From: Numida meleagris
Taxonomy: Eukaryota > Chordata > Aves > Galliformes > Numididae
Length of the DNA stretch: 64,000 nt
Assembly (NCBI RefSeq): GCF_002078875.1
Contig: NC_034409.1
Location: 110,145,568 to 110,209,567 of the forward strand
Direction of reading: 5' to 3'
Positions 15,001-30,000 of the stretch are shown here, in pieces. The notes under the pieces were generated by a model. That model saw nothing but the letters and a program-made list of their open reading frames with translations. It was not told where the DNA came from and did no database searches. Positions within the stretch are counted from its first letter, which is position 1, and the number at the start of each line of letters is the position of its first letter. The translations under genes and the position numbers were made by a program.

Positions 15001-18000
15001 GGCACAAACACATATGGATGATCATATAGCAAAATTTAAATAAATAGTTACATTTCATTCATACAGTTGGATTTTATTTCTTAAATTTCTTTAGAAAACA
15101 GAAGATGAAGAACAGGCTCGCAATTTGTTCAACTTTTGAGAAGGTCTTCGATAAACAGTCAAGAAGATGGAACTGTGAGCTAAGATACAACTCATCACTG
15201 AGCAAAAAGCAGAAGAAACAGAAAAAAATAAGGCAGGAAGTTTCACACCTCAGGCTTCTGTACAATGCTTAGAGCTCAATGGACTGAAACATGAAAAAGC
15301 GAGAGCTGAGCAGCACAAGGAGGACAACCAGGAAGCGCAAGAGGACTGTAAATGGAGAACATCTAACCTAACTGAAATAAATTAAATTATGTCAAGTCCG
15401 GCGCTTGCAAAGTTAATGGCAAACAAATTTCAAGTATTAGAATTAAGATCTTCTGCCATTTTTATCAACTCAGCATCTGAACAACATTGTTACTTGTCAC
15501 TAAGACCTTATTAACCAGTGCAAAAGTAGTACTGAAAATGTCTACATTAGGAAGGGACAGAATGAGCACTGACATAAAATTAATGATATATCATATGGTT
15601 ACTTAAAAAAAAAAAACAAACAATGCCCTTTTTCAGGATGACAATGCTATACCAGTCACCTTAACTCACAGAGGACTCTGTCAACTTCCCCTTTACTCTT
15701 AAGAGTTGGGAGAAGAAGTGAGTTCAGTAGAAAGAGAAAGACAACAGAAAAATCACAGAATCATGGAACAGTTTGAGCTGGAAGGGACCTTAAAAATCAT
15801 CCAGTTCCAACCACTGCGTCACAGGCAGGGACAGCTCTCACTAGATCAGGCTGCCCAAAGCCCTCTCCCAGCCTGGCCTTGAACACCTCCTGCCAAGGAT
15901 GAGGCACCCACAGTTTACAGGAAAAAAGAAAAAACAATTTTTACTGTTCCTCTGTTTTTGCTCTTTGATGCAAATGGGAAGAAGTTCCGCGGCAGCTTCA
16001 CCCCAAGAAAGCACTGTTTACTTGCTTTGTGAGTATGTACCAGTTATACTCTGCACATTTTTAATTCCTACTGTGCCCAAGGTAATTAAATTCCTACTTT
16101 ATTAAGAGTCATAGCGTGTGCAAGGGGTGAGGTGGGTGGAGCAGGAGAACGGGATGTGTTTTCTGGCAAAAGAAAAAACATCTGCAAGATACTAGCTTAA
16201 TTTTTCTGACAAAGTCATCGACCATTTGACAGGTAAACATTGTCAAAAACGACCTTTTCATTTCAGAGTAAAACAGTAAAATTAATGGATGACAGTTTAT
16301 TTATGAATAGCATGTGTAGGCTATTTTTGGACAAACACAAAATTGTACTGGAACATAGCTGCTGATTGTTTCCTTCATAACAATAAGGTTGAACCCTACA
16401 TTTTCATTGCTGACCAAAGCCAAAGAAAATGGAATTATCCATACAGTTAAGATACAAAAGCTCATTATAAAGAGAATTGTTCTTACATCACTTTTACATA
16501 GTTAAACAGCTTACTGTAGTTACACAGAATAACATACATTCTACTCCACCTTCTCAGACAAGATTAAGACACTGCTGCTTGAGAAGAGAATAAAGCATTT
16601 AGTATCAGTTACTAATTAGAACAATGTTATATTAATGAAGTAACTTTGATTGGGGCAAACTAAATCAATTCCAGAACTGAAGGTGTGTAGGCAACTCACT
16701 TAAGCTTAAGAAAAGACACCCACACACAAAAACACTTTGCAGTGTGCACATATCCTGTTTTCTCTGAACATCAGCACTAAATTCCTATAGAATATACTGT
16801 GTTGCTTTTGAGATGCAACTGAAAGCCTGGTAGGATGCTACTCCAGAGCAGAATGGTCCCTAGTTTCAGTCAGAAAAAGAGATGTATGGGGTTAAATTTC
16901 CTTCTCTCCATTCCACTAGCTTTGTTTAATACGCAGTACCATGGTGCAGTATCACAGGGAAGGTCCTTGTCCAACATTCTCCTTCATTTCCCTACTTCTA
17001 CTTCAGTAGCTAGAAAGCTAGCTTCCTTCAAGGATAAGAGTGTAAAATAGTGCAGGGCTGAGTCAAAACTGAAATATAGAAATACTAGCACAATGTGCTA
17101 CGAAGTACTGCTACTAATAAACACAGTGATAAAGCAGCTACTCAGAAAATGGAACTGCATGGTTAAAACAAACAAACAGAAGTGATTAAAGAACTTCTCA
17201 GAGAATACTAAAAAATGCAAAATAGATGCGGAAGAAAATCCAAGACTATTATTAGGACTTCCCACAACAATAACCACTCTAGTCTAAGTAGGGCAAAATG
17301 ATTATCAATCCACAGAAACAAGAACAGCCACTTCCCCATAACTGCAATTGTGAATTAAAACATTCGCATTTTTAAGATTTTCTTGACCAGTCTGACAACA
17401 TCCCAAAGGCTATCAAACTCATTAATGTTCCAAATAAACAAATAAACAATAACAGTTACTTCATGACGAGAATCTGCTTTCAAAGCCATTTTCAACTGGA
17501 GATGTCACACGCTATTTGTGAGGCTAATTTTTATTTAGAAACTTACCTTTAGCATATTGCCTCATGCTTTCCATATAGGCAGATAGATTTTCTGCAACCA
17601 ACGTAACTAGGGCATGATTGTGCTGGAGTTGATTGATTAAGTCATGTCGATAAAACACATGGGGACTTCGCTGTGTTTGACTGAAATTAAAATACAAACA
17701 TGTCAGGAAAGCAGTGAAGATTTGAACTTAACAGTTCATAAATTTATGGAAATTCATGTCTTTAATACAAGTTCCAAGTTTTGATCAAGTATCTACAAAA
17801 TAAAAGCTTATTTTTCTCTGGCAGTATTTTTTTTGTTTCTCTTCTGACAACAATAGTTTTTACAAGTTATTAGTAACTTAACAAGGATGGCAGAGCTGCA
17901 GTATGTATGAAAAAATATCAAAGCATCTGAGCAGCTAAATATGCTGGAGGAAGAATATCTGCATCAAAATCAGAATAGAAATAATTGTCTAGATGTAGCT

Positions 18001-21000
18001 GTTCTATATAGCAACGATGTACATAATCAGTTTCTTCCACATCTACCTGATATTTTTCACCCAATACTAAAACTATGTCAGCTTTCAGAATGAAAGCTCA
18101 ATTTTAAGTTTTCTTAAAAAAAAACTGCAGAACTCTACACTTTTTGCTTTCTATGAGTGTCTATTTAGAAAACAGTACAATTGTTGTTACAAACAAAAAA
18201 ACACAGTTAAATGTAACATTTAGATTAAGAACAGAAACAGTCCAGAAGAAATACCAGAAAAACTAGGTGATTTATTATGAAATTATTCCATAAAAATCTG
18301 ACCAAAAATGTTGCTCTTAAAGGATATTATCATATTTACTTTGCAAAAGAGAACTGCAAGAGAGAATACATAGTTTGAATCCAAAACCACATGCTATGAA
18401 CACTATCGAATTCTAGATTGTGGGACTAATCACCCCTGCAGAATAACCTCAAAACGCCTCAGCTCCTCCAGATCTGGGGACTCAGTCTTGTCTGCATGAC
18501 TAACACCAATTTGCACAGCTCTCCCAAGAGAGAGGAAAAAGCAGCTATTTGTTGTATTGCTTCTCTGCTGATCCCGTAAGTCTGATCAAGAAGAAACATA
18601 AACAAGGTTTCAGCACTGTTCTTTCCTTCAGCACTTAAAGTAGACTCCAGAATTAACTGACTAGATTACTGGTAGGAACTCTCATCCCTCCTTGGAAACT
18701 TAAGTCTCCACACCATATGACCTACAACACTCTACAGTTATCACCACACCTTTTAAGAACAGTACGGAAGGCAAGAGATCCCAGTCCCAGCTGTTACTGA
18801 TCTTGCATCTGATACCCACATTTCACTGTAGATGCAACAACAGCTAAACTGATTCATCAGACCAAAGAGCACTGTCAATCTGGGTTTAAAAGAAGTCATT
18901 AACAGATATGCAGCCATGTTATCTGCTACCAAGAGAATTTGGCACGCTAAGCAGAGAAATCTTCAAAAGATTTAGTTGCATAACATGCAGAGTTTTCCAG
19001 AATACTTTGAAAAAGGCACCACTTAAAACAGAAATTGTGTTAAAAAGCTTAAGCGAAATGAAAGCATAAAGGAAGAAAACAAAGAACTTCATATATACAG
19101 AAAGAATATCCTTTGTTTTGGCTGTGAGAAGCTTCCAATTATACTTCATTCCAGCCCTGTCAACTCCCTTTGCTCAGCATAAACTAGCAGTAAAACCGGC
19201 AGAAGACTGGATGTCTGTTTTAGCGGCTACCTGGGAGGTCAGCTCTAGACAGAAAGACGCATTTACAAAGGGCAACGTTAAATAACAACTTTGATACTTT
19301 GAGAACTACATACGATGGAACAACTAAAGGAACAAGCACAAACAAGAGTGAATATTTTGCTGAATCAAGCTACTGGCATATAAAATCATATTCTCATAAT
19401 AATATGCGCTTGTATCAATCTCACTAAACATAGCAAAAGGAAAGCATTATCTGCAAAAGAAAAGTAGATCTTCCAAGATGTATTTTCCACTTCCCCCCCC
19501 CTCCTCTCAATCACATGCACAAACAGTAAATTTGGACACACACATTCACTTTGCTTAGCAACCAGTTCAAAAAGTTGAAAAATTATAATAGCTAGAGTTA
19601 TGAGCTATGAGCTGTTGCACAGTATTTGTGAGGAACATGTACATTGCTATTTTAACCATCTGCTGGGATGGAGTCCAAGGCAAGATGATTGTCACCATGC
19701 ACAGGAAAAAAAGCTGATCTGACACAATTTTTCAAGCTCGCTTTCTACAATTAAAGCAAACTGCACATGAAACTACAGAATTATTCCTTAAGCATCTACA
19801 GTTGAGATAATTGATGATGCTTCTGTTGTGACATACTGCTTTACTAATAAGCTGATGAGAGTGAAAAATGGACATGAACAGCAAAACTGTCATCTTCTCA
19901 CTGTTGTTAAGTGGATATCAAAAGAGAACGTATAGGAAGAAAAATTATTTTCAGATGGATGCCAAAATACTTTGGAAATGCTACTAACAACATGCAATAA
20001 CTGAACTGCATCTTTCTTTGCTAGAAAACTATTCAGAGTGACAAAGTCCCAACTGCTTAATTTAAATGGATTTATTTTAAAACAGTAAGATTTATTTGCA
20101 CATATAGCTTGCCTAATAAAATACTGCACATAACTCAGTTTTCAAAGTTGAGAGATCTTCTATAAGACCAATACATGCTATCAAAGATTAAAAACAGATA
20201 CTAAAAGTGTAAGTAACAGGCTGAAAACAGCAAATTCTACCTTTTAGGTTAAAAAAAACAGTAACCTGAGATCTAATTAATTGTTGCCTTAATGCAGCCA
20301 CAGAACTCCTAAACTCTTACAGAAAGTCCTACCAATATTCAGTTTATTCTTCCCAACAAGTGATTTTGAAGACGTATCTCATATTGCTAGGATAGATACA
20401 GGTCAAACTCAGACTGGTGTACAGGAGGCTCTCCCATTCATCCAACACAGAAGAATACGATGACCAATTGTTTGAACACTAAAAATCAGTCTGCTGAGTA
20501 ACGAAGCTGACTATTCCTTAATACTAGCAGGTATCCTACCACCAACACAATAATCACTTCCTAATGCTATTGCAACTCTAGTTAAGCTAAACTCCACAAA
20601 GAAATGCTATGCGTTTTTGGAATTTAAATGTTGCCAAAGCAATTGTATAACCAATTTGTCACTTTGCTCAACTTCAAAATTTACTACAAGCACTGAAATG
20701 ATCACTAAAAGAATTTCTATAACGCCAGTGGCATAAGGTAATTTATACTTACTTATGCAACCTTCATACGTTGTGTGCTAATTTCAGTGTTAGGCATAGA
20801 AGTCCATAAACAACAGAGAACAAATCCAGTACTTATAGATCAGTCTACCATTCTAAAAGTAAGTAAAAGCATGCTTGAAAGACTTAGCGTTCTTACCGAA
20901 TGCTATGTGTTTGAATGGTGCCTATACACATTAAAATAAACTCAAGAGCATCTTCAAATACAAATGATTTAACTACAGTTCTCCCTGCCCCTCCTAAAGG

Positions 21001-24000
21001 AAAAAAAAAACTGCAAAGAATTGCTTCATCCCAACCCTTTCAGCTTATAAGAGACAATACTGTATTTGCATTTGATTCTTACCTCAAGTTTTGTGGTGCT
21101 TCACCAAACAAACTGCAAATTTCTCTAATTTGTTTCAGTGCAGGAATGACCCATTTGTCATTTGTGCGAAGCTCTTCTATAAAACGATCTATCCACTGGA
21201 TCTTTTGTGTATCTCGATCCTTAAAGAACAAGTGTTCGCAATTAAGTGCATCTCAAAAACCATAATCATTCCCCTACTTATTTGCTTCCAACACAGTACT
21301 TACAAAGCCATGTAAATACTAGATTGAACTGAGTTCTGAAGCATAAATTCATAAGATAAACCAAACAGGACTGCATGCCAGGAAGATACCAGTGATGCAA
21401 TCTCTCTGCCTGTAATATTCACCCAAGAACTTACATTCAAGAAAAACTATAGCCAGATAGGATCACTAGATTTAAATTAATTTGCTTTTTTCTTCTTCTT
21501 TCACTTATTTCTACTCACCGGTCAGACTAAAGTGCTGCAAAATACCAAGAAACAATAAGGAGCTGTTTCTTAACTAAGGAAATAAAACCTGTCAATGGTT
21601 GTCAAAAAAAAAAAAAAAGACTAATAGTTTTCACTGTCTGCTGCTAGGTCTTTTCATAAATAAGGCATGTAAGGACTTACTGAAAAAGCAACAAAATATC
21701 ACAAAAGAGTTTGAGAAAAAGCAAAGAGAGGGCGAGGACACCTACCTCTCTAATTAAAAAGGTGGGTGGAGAGCTGCTTCTCCTACTTACTTTGATTGGG
21801 TTCTTGGCAATTCACATATGGTTATTATAGTATCTTGCCAATTTTACTAGTTGCACGCAAGACAGGAAAACCTCTACTTCACTCTTCAATTAAAGCCCCA
21901 ACTGTGTTATTTAAAATACATTCTGTAATATTTTAAGAAATGTCTGAATATTTGTAGAATAATACAAATTTCATGATAAGAAACACTTGTTAAATTACTA
22001 AACTTATATGTTTCATGGGGGTAAGATGAAACTTTTCGTGATTGATCTCACAACAAAATCATACCAGATTACCCACCTGTGAACAGCTGTAATCTAAGAT
22101 TTTAATATGGGCACTAAGAGCCTGGTCCATGATATCAACTGGTACATCATCACTGTGAGCCAAATTCCACAAAAGGTTCAGCACTTTGTGTGCCATCACA
22201 CCATCCTTGTCATCTTCTGCAAGACGACGGATTAACTCAAGTAGCTTCTCACGCTGTTTTTTGCTTGCGTTTGTCCAACTTGCCTAATGAAAGATTTTAT
22301 TCAATATGAAAACTACACTCATTAATTTCACACGTTGTACTCTGAACTGCAAATATGATGCATAAAATACAAAGATGCAACTATATAAATAGCTTTCAGA
22401 TTTCTTTCATTAAAAATAAATATAACGTTATTGCAATGCCTAAGTCAAAATTGTTCTTCTAGCATTTACAGATAAGATGTACTCAACTTTGAGACTTTAA
22501 GGATCTTTGAATAAACACCACAGATATGCTTGTAAAAATTAACAATACACCACTGACTAGTTCACTAGTAGTCAAAACAGGCTGGACTCAGCTATTTCTT
22601 GGAAATGCTTTCACAGAAACCTTGTGCTTATACTTCAACGACTGAATCAAATGTTCTGTGCATTAACTTTTTCTTAAGTGAGATACCAATATAACATCAC
22701 TTCATATCCATCTCTCAGCATCAGACGTGATGGTTTACACATACAACTTCTTAGCATTTATGTCGAGATCTGGATTACGGAACATTCAGCCTGTTTATCA
22801 AACTAGGAGACACTCACTAATTGGAGAACAAATTGAAAATTACTGCAAGACATTTATCTAAAATCAGATAATGTTGTCTGCAAAAGCTGGCTTGCATTTT
22901 CTCACCTCCAAAAAATGAAATAGGAGAACAGGCCATGTAGGACTATTACTGGAAGCTTATTTTTAGCATACATTATTCGCTGGCTTTTTATGTAATCTTT
23001 CAAGAACAAGTTGTTTTGTGTAATGGTTGCAATCAAATCATTATATGTTTATAAACACTTTACATTATATTCCTGAGACCCTTTTAACCTATGTGTACGT
23101 TAACCAGGGTAAAATTACTACTTAAAAAAGGGTAAATGAAGAAGTGGAAAAGGAAGTCCTTCATTTCCTCCTCTACCTGAAGACGGAAAGTAGCAATGCC
23201 TGCTAAACTTGAAGAAAGATACTCAAACACGAGGAGAAAAATATTATTTACTACACCACCAACACTTAATAATTTGGAATAAACACGGTAAATTATTAAA
23301 GGTAGGTAACTTATTTGGAAAAGTCAATATTCATAGTACTGAAGTAACATTTTGCTATCCTATAGGCCTGTGTGCACATTTTCCGGAAGTGGTTAAATTA
23401 GAAAACAAACTCAAGTAGCATCACAAGCTTTTGCTTTAGACAGGAAGCCTCAAAGCAGATATTCAAGATAGTACAGCACAATCTAGCTGATTTAACACAT
23501 TACAAATTGTTGCTATACATAGTAAGAAGCCTTTTAATGCAAGGAAATTGCCTGTATAAAGTACATGTTGTGACAGAGTCACAAATCTGTATGCAACTTC
23601 ACAACCCATTTCCTGAATATAGCCAAAACACATGTAGTTACCTTAAAACAATCGAACAAGTGATCAAGCTGTTCAGGAGAGAAATCCCAAGCTAATTTTG
23701 CAAGGAGGTCATGTACATTCTTTACAATGGCTTCATGTTTTCCTGCCTGTCAAAAAGACAAAATTCACCAACATTTGTAGCAATCAGTATTAAGTACTAA
23801 CCCATCCCCTATTGTTTTTACAAGAAGGCCGTCTGAAGAGGCTAGCAAGTATGTCTGATGCTGTGGAAACAGTGTCACAAACTGGTATTGACTTCACTGG
23901 AAATCACAGTATTTCCATTTATCTTGTATGCGTAAGTATTCAAGTGCACTGCACAGGCACGAGTATTTATTTGTAACAGGAATACTGCATTGTCACAATA

Positions 24001-27000
24001 TTTATTTTTAAATCATGACAGGACAGTAAAACAAAGTGAATACCTTGTAAGTGTATTTTAATTTACAAAATAACACTTTAACATAGTCTCTTTTTCAAGT
24101 ATTCAAAACCCACTTCAATGAATTTCACTGAATTTAATCTGTAAGAAATCTTAGTATTTCTGAAATATTTCCTTTGTGCTAGCAGATTCATTAACAACTT
24201 GTTAGCAGATAGCATTCTGAAATCAAGCAGAAGCTTGTAACATTATAAAATCTAGCAACTGAACAACTACTGTCAAAGTGCTGAGTAATACAATAGACAG
24301 CATTTTAAATTAGAGTTTGGTGTATATCTTAATTTTGACATTTAAGGAGGAAGAAAAAAAATGGCTAGCTGACTTTTAACACTGTGTGAGCCCTCCTACA
24401 ATTCCCAGTAGGATAATGCAACCCATACTTAAATCTGCACTCAAGAAAAACAACTTCAGACTACATGAAGCAATAGCTGCTTTACTGTAGAAAAAATTTC
24501 CTCTAAGCAGAGAATAAAAAACATACCTAGAAAAAAACAACCTTTTGATGTAATTAATCCTGTACAGTATTAAAAATTCATGTATGAGCAGTTCTGAAAA
24601 CCATTCCCTTCTAAAAGCTCGCATCAGTTATTCACTTTTAAAAAAAACAGAAAATAAACTAATACGCTGTGTCTTAGAAATCTTTATCATGTGCCCTAAA
24701 TTTACAAAAAAAAGTTGTAATGTTTACTTCTGTATCAGGTAATTAGGGAATTACTAAAACAGTTACACCACTCAATTTTGCAGACATCTACTTTTTTTTC
24801 CTCTTTATCAGGCCACTTTGTGGATAAAAAGAAAAATGGACAGCATACAAAACTGAAAGAGCACCTCTAGTATGACATATGAAAGTAGGATGCACTGAGC
24901 TGTATAACACAGGAGGAGATAAGGAATCCAGCGCGTGAACTGTGAGCTTCCTGTATGGAAACAGGGAAGCCTATTTCAAGTTCTATTTAAATACTTCAGA
25001 GTATCAGTAATGAAGTTTTTATTCCTTGTCCATCTGGACGGATTCCTGCAGCTCAACAGGCTGCAGCTTAATGCTTGCCTTTAGATACTTCAACATTATT
25101 CCTCAAACCAAATACACTTTGATTTTGTGAGTGCTCACTTTGTAAGACAATGGAAAACATCAATAAATCTTACGCTGCCTTCTAAAGCCAAAAGTAGCAT
25201 GCTTTTATTACTTCTCATGAACTACTTATTTTTATTCCTGTTGTATACCGAGATTCTCAGAGCACTTCTGTATCATTAACCATATATTTGCACATGCCTA
25301 ACCTCTAAACCTAGCCAAAACATAATGGCTCCAGTCTGAAAGTGAAACCACATCAGCACTGCACTGAGTCAGAGCTAAAATAGCCTGCCTGTTATATAAA
25401 GCTACCAAGTAAATCAACTCCTCACTACAGACCTTCACGCTCTACCTGCTCTTAGAAGCACTCATTTAATAAGAGCTTATAAACATGTAGTGTAATGAAG
25501 ATAGGAAAAAATCATTCTATATTACCAGACTTATTCTTACCCTTTTATCTGATTTAATTCCACGGCCAAAGCCACAGTGAAAACATCTACCTGAGTAAGG
25601 CCTACTGAATGCAAATTTCAATGGAGAAAAAAAAAAGCTGGACAAGCCTGCAAGTGCACCCTGGCAACTATCTAACAGAAAACAAAAAAAAGAATGAGCA
25701 GAGTAAGCCAAGTATTTGAGAGCACAAAAAATTTGTTCCTAAACTTATTTTGCAACTGTTAGAGTGGACTTTCCCTATCTTTTAAGGGTTACACAACATG
25801 TTCACACTTTTCTGGAACAGCAAAAGCATGGCTTAAGCTACCTTATCCACACATTCTAATTTTCAGGGGCTCTGAGCAATTATATTTAACCTGCTTGGAA
25901 GATTTTTTCCAAGTTTCTGCTACTTTTTCCTAGAGCAGGTGAGACTCTAATAAAGCTAATACAAGCCTACTAATAGTATAGCTACTTTTCTAAGTCTTTC
26001 CTACTGCCAAGATAGTCTGGAAACATCTACAGACCTCAAGCTAGAAACAAATAGTATGGTCACAGACCTTAATTCAAATGATCCACACACTCCAAGTTAC
26101 ATTATGTAATTTCCTAAAAGGCATTTGGGGATAACTAGGAAAAAAATTAAAAGAAAGATTTCCTTGCCTGTGCAGTTACTACGATGCCGGAATTGAAGCC
26201 TAAAAATTATGAAGTTAATTGAAACACCAGAAATCTGAACAGTCAGCCCTTTACTACACTACTTGTAGTTCCAAGTGCTTTAAAGGTAGCCTAAAAATAA
26301 CATGTCTGACAGGGACACCTGGATAAATCCATTCAAGTCAAATAATTAGAATTTCAGAAGAGTGTGAACACGAGGAAAGTAGGGATATACAATTACCCAA
26401 TTCCTGCATTAGCCCTCTGTCTTCAAAACAGGATGTAGCCTTCCTATACTAGAACTGATATAAGGTCTTGTACAATTACGTTAAGAGTTTTACTATCAAT
26501 TTATTTATGAACAAGAATATATGCCATCACAGAATCATACAGCGGCCTGGGTTGAAAAGGACCTCAAAGATCATCTAGTTTCAACCCCCCTGCTGAGTGC
26601 AGGGTCGCCAACCACTAGACCAGGCTGCCCAGAGCCACATCCAGCCTGGCCTTGAATGCCTCCAGGGATGGAGCATCCACAACTTCCCTGGGCAACCTGT
26701 TCCAGTGCGTCACCACCCTCTGTGTGAAAAAACATCCTCGTAATATCTAACCTAAATGCTTATTTCTAACCCAAAACTTACCTTTTATTTTCTGACCACT
26801 CAACATTTAATAATCATTTTGTCCTTTCCACTGCCCTTTGTGTAAACAAAGTTCATGCAGTACACAACTAGGAAGCCCAGTTTCAATGATCATTTAAGTA
26901 AACAAGTGAATATTCCAAAATTTACAAATTTTGGAAAAAAAACCCAACAACCCAATCATTAGAACACACAAATCAAAGAATTTGCTGTTAAATAAGATCT

Positions 27001-30000
27001 AGAACAGTCATTATTATAAGCCTTACTAAATAGTTCCCTGCTCAGGAAAAATTTATACAACTCTGATGAATTTAGAGAATAACAATACATATTCTTGATG
27101 CATTTTAAGAATATTAAATCCTAATTTATATATATATTTTTTTCCATAACTCAGACTTTCCTCAATCTTGAGGGTTCCTGAAGACTTACTAACATAAAAA
27201 AAACATTAAAACATATCATTTAGGGCATTATCCAAATGCCTCAAACAATGACAAGCATAGGGCATCAGCAACCCCTCCAGCAAGCCTGTTCCAGTGTTTG
27301 ACCACCCTTAGGGAAAAGAAATTACTCCTAACGTCCAGTCTGAAATTCCTCTCATACAGCTTTGAGCCATTCTCATGCATCTTGTCACTAGGTACCAGGA
27401 AGAAAAGATGAGCACCTCCCTCTCCCACTTGCCCTGCTCAGGAAGGAGAGAGCAATGAGGTCACCCCTCAACTTTTAGAATCATAGAATCCCAGTGCCCT
27501 CAGGCTCTGCTCGTAACACAGGACTTCAGCTTTGTCGCCCTCATCTGCATACAGTCAAGTATCTTAATTTTTTTTTAATTTTTAATCTCAGAATTGCACA
27601 TGACACTCCAATGCAAGGGAGACCAGCATCACCCAGTAACGAACCAGTATTTTCTTTAAACCTCCTCTTGCTATTAACACACTGTAAAAAGCTTTTCTTG
27701 TTATCTAAAACATCACCAGCCAGACTTAATTCTGGTTGAGCTGCAAATACAAATCACAGCTCTGTAATCTACCCGTGTGGCCTGACCTTGATTAGTGAGA
27801 TCATACACTTACTTTTACTGCTTGAATTCCAGGTAGAGACCCGTTTGCCAAGATGGTCTTCTGTCCCACTTACTTGGCTTATGGGACATGGGATTGTCTG
27901 ATCCTCTACTTCTAAAAGGTTACCCTTAAGAAGTAACCAGCACTTGTGGACCTGAGCCATAAAAGCTGATTCCTAGAGGACACAGCTCTTTGAAGACTTT
28001 ACATACATGTGTAGTTGACCTCCTTTACCAAACACATTTGAGAAGATAATTCTGACAGAGAATCCCAAAAAAGAACACTACCTGATTTCAGATTTTTCTT
28101 AAGTTTTGTCTAATACCAATCGTAAGAAGCACAAGTCATTCTTAGTACATGACACAGAACAAGTTTCCTCCCATTTAGGAAGCAGACTAACAGCTTAATA
28201 CTTTACCTGCGCAGCCCAAATGTTGTCAAGATCCTGCAAAGTGAGGGCTTTTTCTTTGATGACAAAACGAAGAATCTTCTCTAACTTCTCTACATACTGA
28301 GGTTGATGAAGACTATCTCTCAACACAATTGATAAAATATTATTCTGCTGGATCCATTCCTGATTATAAGAAGAAAGTAGTGCCATCTCAAATTACTCAA
28401 GTGTCATCAGTAATATTTAAACTAAAAAGAAAAAGTTCAATCTGCTACAGATTAATGTTTTTATACACAATATTCTAATTGGGAGAAGCTAGAAAGATAC
28501 AGTACAAGAAGGCGTTTATATCTAATTTCCTCTTAAAAAAAGAATCAGTGTTTAAAATAATCCAATGTGCCAGTCATTGTGATATCTTAAAACATTTTTG
28601 CTGGCCTATTAAAATCATGAACCCTATGAATAAAAAACATTCAAGCAACTTCAAACTAACAGTCAATGGGAAGTACAGTTAAATCTTCTACTCAAGGAAC
28701 AAAACTTCTCCATTTCACAATCACTGATATCAAACACAAACTGTTTAAGACACTTCTACCTCAGCTGCTATGTCCTACAGCATACTACACGTTAGCAATG
28801 ACTGAAGCATAAAAAGCTTGGATTATTTCTGTATTTCCACTTACAGGTATTTTTAATGCCTCTAATTTAATTAGAGGCGAATATTCAAGCAATGTTTAAG
28901 TAGATGCATTTTTCCCAGTGGTGTAATTGACTGAAAACAGCATCGTACACCAACTGAAGCAAAGCAGCATTTTGAACATCAAAAAAGAAGTATTCACAAA
29001 ATGAAACTTTCAAATATCCTTGACTACAGAGGAAAAGCATTCAATCTTGTCTCATGAAATACTTAAATCTAGATGTTTTTATTTAAAAACAGAGGCCCTG
29101 TCTGATATGACTAACTATAAGGAATGCGTAAAAAAGAGCATTTCCTGCTATTTTTTGAAAAGGTCAAACCTTGCAATAATTTCTTTCTGCCAGCAGTCCT
29201 TCTGCAGATTATAGACCAGTAACAAGCTACAATGTTGAACAGTGCAAAAATAACTTAAAAGTTCCACTTAAAAGATTAAGAGTTAAATTATTAACTTTAT
29301 ATATGGCTCATTTGATTAGTTAGCCACATACACACACAAGCATAGAACAATATCCAAAGTGTATGAATATTAAACAGAATCACAAAGTGGGATGTCTAGA
29401 GTTCCCTTTACCAAGGAATACATATTAAAATTTTATTTATTTTTATACCTTTCAACTTCTGAAACATGAAACGCAAAATAATCGCTCAGAATTCTGACCA
29501 GAAAAAATTATTTTATGCATAAGCAAAGGACTAGATTCTTATTTAAATTAATATTCATTTTTAGGTTTGGTGTCACTGAAGTGTCAAAAGATGAAATTGA
29601 TGTGATTCGATTTTTTTCTTTTTAAATACTATATAAAAACCATGCTATTCAAGGATCTCTTTTTAAAGCATGTTTTTAGTAGCACAGAAAATATTTCTTA
29701 ACAGAAGGTTTAGAACAAATGCAGCAATTTTTAACAGAAAGACTACTATTTAAATGACTTATTACCGTGACGTGATACATATTGTTTAGAATATTACATA
29801 GCAAAGTTAGTAGTGTGCAGGCTCCATCATATACAGCTACTTCTGTGCAGGATCCATCATATATAACTACTTCCACAGTTAAAGTGACAAGAAGGAACAG
29901 AATCTCCTCAATAATTTACAGTGAAGAGAACTTACTGCCATTCTTTCAGCTGTAAGCCATTCTTCTTCTTCAGGATTACCGTGCCGGTGGGTATAATATG

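Larger units (their letters stand above)
23747..28206 (-). other. USP9X intron between coding exons 9 and 10
   Basis: 4.5 kb. It carries two CR1 regions (26527-26758 and about 27232-27560). The rest is unannotatable AT-rich sequence. Confidence 0.88.
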
